Of a stretch of DNA of 45,670 nt, positions 39,383 to 45,670 are shown one piece after another. The notes under the pieces are model-generated. The model made no database searches and was not told the origin of the DNA. It saw only the letters and a list, made by a program, of their open reading frames with translations. Position 1 is the first letter of the stretch. Every line of letters begins with the position of its first letter. A program made the translations under genes and the position numbers. Source of the stretch: CAYYMZ01 sp964473025 (GTDB taxonomy: Bacteria; Patescibacteriota; UBA1384; DTJR01). Where the stretch lies: NCBI GenBank assembly GCA_964473025.1, contig CAYYMZ010000005.1, positions 1 to 45,670 on the forward strand, in the 5' to 3' direction.

Positions 39383-39693
39383 TATCAAATACAGGGGACA
39401 ACCAAAAAAAACAAATGGTTGTCGAGTCAATTCGCAAAGGTGTTGAGACCTATCTTTCACAAAATATTGACAGATATGGCTTTATATCGGTTGATCTGCT
39501 TATGATATCAGAAGATTTAAGGTCGGCAACGATTTACATCAAAACACAAGAGCCAACAAAATCTGATGCGCTGATTTCGATGCTAAACGGTAGCAAGAAA
39601 GATGTTACGCAACACGTCAAACGTTTCATGGACACAAGATACTTTCCTAAAATCGATTTTAGAGAAGGGGATGATGAGAACTTGGTATTTTAG
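39367..39693 (+). CDS. rbfA: Ribosome-binding factor A
   Basis: RbfA assists late 16S rRNA maturation on the 30S. The KH-like fold appears in VVESIRKGVETYLSQ, the strand VDLLMISEDLRSATIYIKT and the C-terminal helix KDVTQHVKRFMDTRYFPKIDFREGDD. 108 residues from GTG 39367; an ATG at 39415 would give 92 and lacks a ribosome binding site as well. It follows rpsI and overlaps the next membrane-protein gene by about 20 bp. Confidence 0.85.
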   Translation: MGEKIISNTGDNQKKQMVVESIRKGVETYLSQNIDRYGFISVDLLMISEDLRSATIYIKTQEPTKSDALISMLNGSKKDVTQHVKRFMDTRYFPKIDFREGDDENLVF

Positions 39694-40051
39694 TTTAATT
39701 TCAATTGCTTTAATTTCAATCGGCATATTGGCGGTTATATTTTTTAATATTAACCCTTATAAATCGGGAACTGTTCCGCTTTTTGGATTCTTCTTTACCC
39801 TATCTTTGGCTGTTTTTTCAATTCTTACCGTTTGCGCTAGTTTAATAAACACTTATAGGAAACAAAGCATACCTAAAACCAGAAGATCGATAATCTTGCG
39901 CAGGTGCGTCATTATTACATGTGCCATCGTGGGCTTACTGTTATTTTCGGCTCTTAAGGTATTAAATTTCCTGTCGGCTATAAACTTTGTTTTGGCACTA
40001 GCGCTTCTTGAAATATTTTTTATTAACAGGACAAGAGAGGGGTCAAAGTGA
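39674..40051 (+). CDS. Four-helix membrane protein of unknown function
   Basis: A 125-residue protein with four predicted membrane helices (about residues 4-25, 34-58, 75-100 and 103-122) and short basic loops. I recognise no family. The ATG at 39674 has AGAAGGGG upstream; an adjacent ATG at 39671 is also possible. It lies in a 20-bp overlap with rbfA and a 4-bp overlap with the carboxypeptidase (GTGA), so it may be made with the carboxypeptidase and act in the envelope. Confidence 0.65.
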   Translation: MRTWYFSLISIALISIGILAVIFFNINPYKSGTVPLFGFFFTLSLAVFSILTVCASLINTYRKQSIPKTRRSIILRRCVIITCAIVGLLLFSALKVLNFLSAINFVLALALLEIFFINRTREGSK

Positions 40052-40980
40052 CCAGGAGAAATTTAATTCTAATTATTCTTGTTGTTCTACTGATTGGCGT
40101 AGGGTCTATTATTTATTTTGGGAAATCACCATCGCAAGGAAGTGTGTTTGGAACCTCTATAAACTCCTTTTACTCACAAAAAATCTCAAAAATAGATCCG
40201 CCGCCGACAAGAAAGCCATCGGCAAGCGATCCAAGGATAAACGCGCAGTCGGCGATTTTAATGCACGAAGCATCAATGTACCCGCTTTACTCAAAAAACG
40301 CCGACTATCAGATACCTGTTGCTTCAATCACAAAAATAATGACAGCTGTGGTTGCGCTTGAAAACTATAAACTTGACGATGTGATTGAGGTTAGCGCAGA
40401 TAGTGTGAACGTTACTCCATCTGTTATGAACCTATCCACGGGAGAAAAGATAACCGTCCGGAACCTTCTTTACGGCCTCCTTCTCCAGTCGGGAAATGAT
40501 GCCGCTTTGGCCTTGGCATCAGGTAAGATGCCCATGGAGAAATTTATAAACCTAATGAATCAAAAGGCGAGTGAGTTGGGACTTGAAAAAACAAAATTCG
40601 AGGACCCTGCCGGTTTAGACGACCAAGGGCATTCGAGTGCGATCGATGTTGCAATCCTTTTTTCCTACGCCCTAAGGAACCCGGAAATTGAAAAAATAAT
40701 CTCAACACCCGAAATAGAAGTCACAAGCGTTGACCAGTCGATTGTTCATCAACTAAAAAATTCAAATAGGTTGACCACGGGCGAGATACCTCTCGACGGT
40801 GTGATGGGTGGTAAAACCGGATATACTCCGGACGCTGGTCACACGCTTGTAAGTGCCGCAACAAGAGACGGGCAAACCTTGATTAGCGTAGTTTTAAAGA
40901 CCTACTCAAATGCCGCTTCCGCAAGCGCAGAAGAATCTAGGAACTTATTGGTCTGGGGCTTTGGGTCGTATAATTTTTGA
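40048..40980 (+). CDS. D-alanyl-D-alanine carboxypeptidase (PBP5/6 class)
   Basis: A serine peptidase of family S11 that trims the terminal D-Ala of peptidoglycan stem peptides. It has 310 residues with an N-terminal membrane helix (6-24), then the three catalytic motifs: SxxK at Ser93-Lys96 (VASITK), SxN at Ser148-Asn150 (QSGND) and KTG at 256-258 (GGKTGYT). The C-terminal beta domain of PBP5 is absent. The start is GTG in a 4-base overlap with the preceding membrane protein. It shares a theme with the LysM-CHAP protein at 1740: wall remodelling. Confidence 0.93.
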   Translation: MTRRNLILIILVVLLIGVGSIIYFGKSPSQGSVFGTSINSFYSQKISKIDPPPTRKPSASDPRINAQSAILMHEASMYPLYSKNADYQIPVASITKIMTAVVALENYKLDDVIEVSADSVNVTPSVMNLSTGEKITVRNLLYGLLLQSGNDAALALASGKMPMEKFINLMNQKASELGLEKTKFEDPAGLDDQGHSSAIDVAILFSYALRNPEIEKIISTPEIEVTSVDQSIVHQLKNSNRLTTGEIPLDGVMGGKTGYTPDAGHTLVSAATRDGQTLISVVLKTYSNAASASAEESRNLLVWGFGSYNF

Positions 40981-40986
40981 ACTAAC

Positions 40987-41014
40987 TTGACGAACGTATA
41001 TCGTGTGCTACAGT
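40987..41014 (+). promoter_or_regulatory. Promoter of the PaaX-like gene
   Basis: TTGACG (40987-40992) and TACAGT (41009-41014) have a 16-bp spacer. The start would be near 41021, ten bases before the ATG at 41031, so the leader is very short and without a Shine-Dalgarno sequence. Confidence 0.6.
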
Positions 41015-41030
41015 ATTAACGAATTTTATT

Positions 41031-41738
41031 ATGGAAATTTCACCACTTTATCAAATCTTGATTTACCTTGAGGACAAAGGATCCGCAACTTTAGACGAAA
41101 TAAAAAGTTGGGGGATAGCCGTCTCCAGGGGTGTTTTGGGAAAAATGGAGGCGATGCTGCTGGTTGAGAAACAAGACACAGATCAAAAGGTGGTCTTCAG
41201 ATTATCAAGAAAGGGTTATGAGTTCTTAAATTCAATCCTAGATCAAATTCACAAGGAAACACAACACTGGGATGGTAAGTGGCGAATGATTTGGTTTTCA
41301 GTTCCCGAACGTGACCGCTCAAAACGTGATAAATTCAGAAGATTTTTAGAAGCTTTGGGTCTAAAGCCCGTCTTAAATAGTTTGTGGGTAACCCCAGTGC
41401 CGGTTAGAGATAAAATATTACACTACATCGCGAAAAATAACTTGAATGAAATGGTGATGTTCGTAGAAAGCGATAATGTTATTGGTTTAAGTTCACAAAA
41501 AATGCTCTCGGTGTGGAATTTCGACCGCTTTCGAGTGTTTTATAACGACTTTATGAAAAAAGCAGACGAAATCCTGAATTCGCCCAAAAGAGATCGCTTT
41601 GAGCTTAAGAAACTGATTTTCGAATACGCTACAATATTAAATTGCGAACCCAACCTTCCGATTGAATTGATGCCTAAGGACTGGCCAAGATTTAGAGCAA
41701 ATTTATACTATAAGAGAGTGAAGAGAGCGATCAGTTAA
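41031..41738 (+). CDS. PaaX-like transcriptional regulator with Cas2-like domain
   Basis: A 235-residue protein. Residues about 1-70 are a predicted winged helix (YLEDKGSATLDEIKSWG, then RLSRKGYEFLN). Residues about 80-160 match the central PaaX domain, which has the ferredoxin-like fold of Cas2: WDGKWRMIWFSVPERDRSKRDKFRRFLEALG and SLWVTP. The C terminus is helical. PaaX represses phenylacetate genes in proteobacteria, but no such pathway is visible here and many Patescibacteria carry such proteins without it (general knowledge), so its target is unknown. It has its own promoter and ends in an 8-bp convergent overlap with rnc. Confidence 0.8.
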   Translation: MEISPLYQILIYLEDKGSATLDEIKSWGIAVSRGVLGKMEAMLLVEKQDTDQKVVFRLSRKGYEFLNSILDQIHKETQHWDGKWRMIWFSVPERDRSKRDKFRRFLEALGLKPVLNSLWVTPVPVRDKILHYIAKNNLNEMVMFVESDNVIGLSSQKMLSVWNFDRFRVFYNDFMKKADEILNSPKRDRFELKKLIFEYATILNCEPNLPIELMPKDWPRFRANLYYKRVKRAIS

Positions 41739-42477
41739 AGAGAACTTTTAGCGCTTCTTCAGCCGCCTTTTGTTCGGCAATATTTTTAGAACTTCCTTCG
41801 GCCTTTGCAATCAATTTTTCATTGATATAAACACCTGAAATAAATATTTTGTCGTGGTCGGGACCGCTTTGCTCTAATACCGAATAACGCGGGGTAACTT
41901 TAAATCTTTCCTGTACCTTCTCTTGAAATTCACTTTTTGCATCAATATAAAGTTTTTCCTCGATTATTTTTTTTATATTCGTTCTAATTATGTTTTGAGT
42001 GATAAACTCGTCCGCCTTATCAAAACCTAGATCTAGATATATCGCACCAATTAATGCTTCGAGCGTATTGGCTAAGATCAGGCTACGGGCTTTTTCTGTT
42101 GCGTTTTTTTCGCCCGTACTTAACATCAGGTTGTCTATTAGTCCAAGGCCTGATGCGATGTCGGATAAGTTTTTGCCACGCACCAGAGCGCTCCTGAGAG
42201 CTGTTAATTCACCCTCGGGCTTGTCGCAGTATTTTCCGAACAAATATTTAGTAACAGACAGCTCCAAGACAGCATCACCCAGAAATTCCAGTCGTTCGTT
42301 GTTTTCAAGGGAAAAGCCTGGATTTTCATTGAGGTATGACCTGTGAACGAATGCGCTAAAATATAGATTGAGTTTTCCCGGTTTGATTGAGATTTTATTC
42401 AGAAAACTTTCTATCTTTTTATTAATGTCGTCTACGCTTTCTTTTTTTGAATTATTCAACCCTGGGGTCTTCTTCAC
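41731..42477 (-). CDS. rnc: Ribonuclease III
   Basis: Double-strand-specific RNase that processes rRNA and structured RNAs. 248 residues: the nuclease domain has the signature NERLEFLGDAV (60-70) and the second acidic motif in LEALIGAIYLD; the dsRNA-binding domain (about 175-247) has the final SSKNIAEQKAAEEAL. Its start lies 26 bp inside the nusB 3' end. The highly structured tRNA-Val cluster and the rnpB-rpoB hairpin are candidate substrates; that is inference. Confidence 0.97.
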   Translation of the reverse strand: MKKTPGLNNSKKESVDDINKKIESFLNKISIKPGKLNLYFSAFVHRSYLNENPGFSLENNERLEFLGDAVLELSVTKYLFGKYCDKPEGELTALRSALVRGKNLSDIASGLGLIDNLMLSTGEKNATEKARSLILANTLEALIGAIYLDLGFDKADEFITQNIIRTNIKKIIEEKLYIDAKSEFQEKVQERFKVTPRYSVLEQSGPDHDKIFISGVYINEKLIAKAEGSSKNIAEQKAAEEALKVLFN

Positions 42478-42910
42478 TTGGCTCCTTTTCTTCCTCTTTA
42501 AATTTATCGCTTTGGCGATACACAGTTCCCAAAACGCCGTTTATAAACTTCGAGGAATGTTCGGCGCCAAAGGTTTTTGCCAGTTCAATTGCCTCGTTAA
42601 TTACGACTTTGGGTGGAGTATCACAGTATTTGAGTTCACAAATCGACATCCGTAGAATATTTCTATCAATGATCGCGACCTGTTCGATTGGCCATTCGGG
42701 CGCTACTTTTTCGATTAGCTCATCTGTTTCACTTTTCTTTTTACCTGTTTTTTCAATAAGCATCCTGGCAAACTCAACGTTCTCACCATCCTCGCCAATG
42801 TTTTTCACGTGCCGTGAGAATATTTTTTCAACATCAGAAGTTTCCGAATCCCTGAAATCGTTTTCGTACAGTGACTGGAGAGCAATAATTCGGGCGTAAT
42901 GTCTATTCAT
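42452..42910 (-). CDS. nusB: Transcription antitermination protein NusB
   Basis: NusB with S10 binds boxA of rRNA leaders. 152 residues, from the ATG at 42910 (MNRHYARIIALQSLYEND), which matches family starts; an upstream extension to 43048 would only read through rpmF in another frame. The VIDRNILRMSICEL-like IIDRNILRMSICELKYC block and NEAIELAKTFG are conserved. The acidic C-terminal tail is unusual but short. Overlaps rpmF by 8 bp and rnc by 26 bp. Confidence 0.94.
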   Translation of the reverse strand: MNRHYARIIALQSLYENDFRDSETSDVEKIFSRHVKNIGEDGENVEFARMLIEKTGKKKSETDELIEKVAPEWPIEQVAIIDRNILRMSICELKYCDTPPKVVINEAIELAKTFGAEHSSKFINGVLGTVYRQSDKFKEEEKEPSEEDPRVE

Positions 42911-43127
42911 CCTTGAGCTCTTCTTTTTCCTTTCGAGTTTTTTTCTTATCAGGTCCAATATCCAATACTTTCTTCCCCTTATAATAACCACAGTTCTGGC
43001 AAATTGAATGTCCGGCCACTCTCTGCTTACAGTTTGAGCAACTTCCATACGAACTTGCTTTCAGCGCATCGTGGCTTTGTCTGTTACCGCTTCTAGTTGA
43101 CGTTAATCTCTTTTTTGGTTCAGCCAT
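42903..43127 (-). CDS. rpmF: 50S ribosomal protein L32 (bL32), zinc form
   Basis: L32, 74 residues. It begins MAEPKKRLTSTRSGNRQSHD and has zinc ligands Cys30, Cys33, Cys43 and Cys46 (CSNCK, then CQNCG), ending in a Lys/Glu-rich tail. It lies 17 bp after leuS and overlaps nusB by 8 bp. Confidence 0.95.
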   Translation of the reverse strand: MAEPKKRLTSTRSGNRQSHDALKASSYGSCSNCKQRVAGHSICQNCGYYKGKKVLDIGPDKKKTRKEKEELKDE

Positions 43128-43144
43128 TATTTCCTTTCGTAAAC

Positions 43145-45538
43145 TTATCGTACGACAAAATTTATTAACTTGTTTTTTACAAACACGACCCTTTTAACCT
43201 TGTCTGCCCCGATGACATTCTTGACCGACTCTAAATCAAGAGATAGTTCTGCTATCCTGTCCTCATCCAAGCCAGCAGGTGCTTCAATTTCTCCTCTTTT
43301 TTTACCATTTACCTGCACAATATACAAGGGAGATGATGAAATCATTGTTTCACTTTTTGGCCATGATGATCTAAAGATCGATCCTTCCCCCTCATTTCTC
43401 TGCCACAGATATTCGCAGATGTGCGGAGCAAAAGGTGCGAGTATTTGGAGGAATCTTTTCCTGTCGTCGATAGTTAATTTCTGAAGATCAACTTCGTTTA
43501 TGATCTTCATAAAGTCAGATACGGCTGTGTTAAATTGAAACGTTTCAATTTTTAAAGTTATAGAATTTATCAACAGATCTAATTTTTCAACAACCTTAAC
43601 CTCTGATTCCGAATTGTTTGGAAGTTTTTGAAAAACATCTAATATTTTATCTAGAAATTTTTTAGTTCCAGATATTCCGTTGGTAGACCACACCGCCGGT
43701 TGATCAAATGGCCCAATAAACATTTCATATAACCGCAGTGCATCTGCGCCATATTTATCTATGAGGGCTTCCGGATTTATTACGTTTCCTCTTGATTTAG
43801 ACATTTTTTGCCGGTCAGGGCCTAAAATCAATCCGACATTTCTAAGCTGGTCAAACGGTTCGTTTGTTGAAACATACCCCTCGTCGTAGAGAAATTTGTG
43901 CCAAAAACGGGCGTACAAAAGGTGTAAAACAGCGTGTTCGGCACCACCAACATATAAATCGACGGGCATAAAATATTTTTCATCAACACTCGGTACCAGT
44001 TTTTCTGAACACTTATTGTCAATATATCTCAAATAGTACCAGCAGGATCCAGCCCACTGTGGCATGGTGTTTGTCTCGCGTCGAGCTGTCCCGCCACACT
44101 TAGGACAGGTTGTGTTGACCCAGGATGTGATATTAGCAAGAGGGGATTCACCCGTACCTGTTGGCTCATATTTATCAATTTCGGGTAAAAGCACAGGCAA
44201 ATCTTTTTCCGGTATGCCGACTGCCTTGCATTTGGGACAGTGGACAATCGGTATCGGTTCACCCCAGTATCTCTGGCGGGAAAAAATCCAATCACGAAGT
44301 TTATAGTTTACGGCAAAATCCGCTTTTTTTAGAATTCTGAGATCATCAATAATTTTCCGTCCGGCTCGAGCGGATTCTTCCTGGTCAAATTTGCCAGAGT
44401 TAACTAATATCCCCACCCCCTCATACGCCTCTTTACTTATATCGGAACCTACGCCTTTTATCACTTCTATAATCTCTAGGCCGTATTTTTTTGCAAAGTC
44501 AAAATCTCTTTGGTCGTGGGCCGGAACAGCCATAACCGCGCCTGTCCCGTAGTTTTTTAACACATAGTCGGCAATCCAAATCGGGATTTCCTTATTGTTA
44601 ATCGGGTTGATGGCAGATGCTCCAGTAAAGACACCTGTTTTATCTTTTTCAAGATCGGTTCTTTCCAGGTCCGATTTATTTTGAATACTTTTTACATATT
44701 CTTTTACTTCGAGTTCATGTTCTTTTGTCGCAATTTTTGAAACCAATTCATGCTCCGGAGCTAAAACCATGTACGTTGCCCCAAATAAGGTATCGGCTCG
44801 CGTGGTGAAGACCTTTATTTTTTTCTCCCCGTTTTTGATCTCAAAATCAATCTCAGCACCTTCCGACCTACCAATCCAGTTTCTTTGCATTTCAATAATA
44901 GGTTGCGGCCAATTTAGCTTGTCTAAATCAAAGTAGAGCTTTTCGGCATAATCAGTTATTTTCAATACCCATTGTCTAATTTCCTTTTTGACAACCTCGG
45001 TTGAACACCTCTGGCATTTGCTGTTCAGAACTTCCTCGTTTGCCAGCCCTGTTTTGCATGAGGGGCAAAAATTTATTGGGGCCATAGTTTCATAAGCCAA
45101 GCCACGGCTGAACATTTTAAGAAATATCCACTGGGTCCATTTATAATATTCGGGGTCGGTTGTGTTTATTTCCCGAGACCAATCATAGGATAGGCCCAGA
45201 CTTTGCATCTGATTTTTAAAATTGCTAATATTTTTTTTCACTGTTTCCTCGGGATGGCGTCCTACCTTAATCGCGTAGTTCTCTGCGGGAAGCCCAAATG
45301 CGTCCCAACCCATCGGATGCAAAACATTGAAACCATTCATTCTCTTAAAGTGAGCGATTGCATCAGTCGCAAAGTAGCCTTTTACATGTCCAACGTGGAG
45401 CCCGTCACCTGAGGGATATGGAAACATGTCCAGTACATAGAATTTTTTCTCTTTCGATTTTTGGTCAGTTTTAAAAACACTCTCCTTCTCCCAGAGTGAC
45501 TGACTTTCTCTGTCTATTTTTGAATAATCGTCAGACAT
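43145..45538 (-). CDS. leuS: Leucyl-tRNA synthetase
   Basis: Class I synthetase that charges tRNA-Leu. 797 residues, near the normal bacterial length. The HIGH motif is His48-Val-Gly-His51, KMSKS is at 578-582, and the CP1 editing domain is present with TRADTLFGATYMVLAPEH. A zinc-binding CPSC plus CQRC region lies near residue 155 and a second CPKC/CPKC pair in the middle. The start ATG lies at 45538, downstream of tRNA-Ala on the same strand. Confidence 0.98.
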   Translation of the reverse strand: MSDDYSKIDRESQSLWEKESVFKTDQKSKEKKFYVLDMFPYPSGDGLHVGHVKGYFATDAIAHFKRMNGFNVLHPMGWDAFGLPAENYAIKVGRHPEETVKKNISNFKNQMQSLGLSYDWSREINTTDPEYYKWTQWIFLKMFSRGLAYETMAPINFCPSCKTGLANEEVLNSKCQRCSTEVVKKEIRQWVLKITDYAEKLYFDLDKLNWPQPIIEMQRNWIGRSEGAEIDFEIKNGEKKIKVFTTRADTLFGATYMVLAPEHELVSKIATKEHELEVKEYVKSIQNKSDLERTDLEKDKTGVFTGASAINPINNKEIPIWIADYVLKNYGTGAVMAVPAHDQRDFDFAKKYGLEIIEVIKGVGSDISKEAYEGVGILVNSGKFDQEESARAGRKIIDDLRILKKADFAVNYKLRDWIFSRQRYWGEPIPIVHCPKCKAVGIPEKDLPVLLPEIDKYEPTGTGESPLANITSWVNTTCPKCGGTARRETNTMPQWAGSCWYYLRYIDNKCSEKLVPSVDEKYFMPVDLYVGGAEHAVLHLLYARFWHKFLYDEGYVSTNEPFDQLRNVGLILGPDRQKMSKSRGNVINPEALIDKYGADALRLYEMFIGPFDQPAVWSTNGISGTKKFLDKILDVFQKLPNNSESEVKVVEKLDLLINSITLKIETFQFNTAVSDFMKIINEVDLQKLTIDDRKRFLQILAPFAPHICEYLWQRNEGEGSIFRSSWPKSETMISSSPLYIVQVNGKKRGEIEAPAGLDEDRIAELSLDLESVKNVIGADKVKRVVFVKNKLINFVVR

Positions 45539-45615
45539 AATCTATGAACTATATTTGTCCAACTTCGTTTTAAGCTACGCTGGACATTCCGCATAGCCCT
45601 TCGGGCGACGTGGGA

Positions 45616-45670
45616 TGGTGGACCCGACTGGATTTGAACCAGCGACCCTCTGCATGCCATGCAGATGCTC
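45616..45670 (-). tRNA. tRNA-Ala(GGC), cut by the window edge
   Basis: The minus strand carries the 3' two thirds of a tRNA: anticodon stem TCTGC/GCAGA with loop ATGGCAT (anticodon GGC, Ala), T-arm with TTCAAAT, acceptor strand CGGGTCC, A73 and encoded CCA. The acceptor strand has U at position 70, consistent with the G3-U70 identity pair of tRNA-Ala. The acceptor 5' strand is outside the window. Confidence 0.9.

Noticed and set aside
42903..43048. N-terminal extension of NusB by 46 residues
   Set aside because: The extra part is rpmF read in another frame; family starts match MNRHYAR at 42910.

Overview
The window looks like a scaffold piece from a Candidate Phyla Radiation (Patescibacteria) genome, probably metagenome-assembled. 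Supporting signs are a run of exactly 100 N, AT-rich DNA with very tight gene packing, and a rpoBC-str-S10-spc-alpha ribosomal superoperon without rpmD (uL30) or adk. Several core proteins are trimmed: RpoA lacks its C-terminal domain, Der lacks its KH domain, and L13 and L18 are short. A PaaX/Cas2-like regulator is also present. UGA ends many genes here, so the UGA-recoding Gracilibacteria/SR1 lineages are unlikely. I cannot place it more precisely.

Layout. 1-3.1 kb is accessory: a GC-rich small membrane ORF, a RecB/Cas4-like nuclease, a coiled-coil protein, a LysM-CHAP-like wall protein and tRNA-Gln. 3.1-6.6 kb holds pyrG, der and lepB. 6.6-7.1 kb is an unusual tRNA-Val cluster on the minus strand. 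7.2-10 kb carries a DksA-like gene, lspA, and the infC-rpmI-rplT operon behind a diacylglycerol-kinase-like gene and an acidic gene broken by the assembly gap. 10.2-13.5 kb has uvrA and the RNase P RNA gene rnpB. 13.7-39.7 kb is the rpoB-to-rbfA superoperon on the plus strand. 39.7-41.7 kb has a four-helix membrane protein, a D,D-carboxypeptidase and the PaaX-like regulator. 41.7-45.7 kb has nusB, rnc, rpmF, leuS and a truncated tRNA-Ala on the minus strand.

Most genes serve gene expression: RNA polymerase, about 28 ribosomal proteins, IF1, IF3, EF-G, EF-Tu, RbfA, NusB, RNase III, RNase P RNA, LeuRS and tRNAs. A smaller set serves the envelope: LepB and LspA signal peptidases, SecY, MetAP, the carboxypeptidase and the LysM protein.

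The most unusual object is a tRNA-Val(CAC) gene whose acceptor and D-stem 5' strands (7001-6989) lie about 220 nt from the rest of the molecule (6767-6713). Their acceptor strands pair 7/7 and their D-stem strands 4/4. The interruption folds on paper into a compact four-way junction: a roughly 15-bp helix capped by a complete second tRNA-Val(CAC), then two 6-bp hairpins, with one unpaired base at the junction. In effect a whole tRNA is nested in the D-loop of another tRNA. Other points of note are rnpB with recurring helix sequences, structured leaders before rpoB and rplC, and promoter-start spacings that predict leaderless mRNAs.
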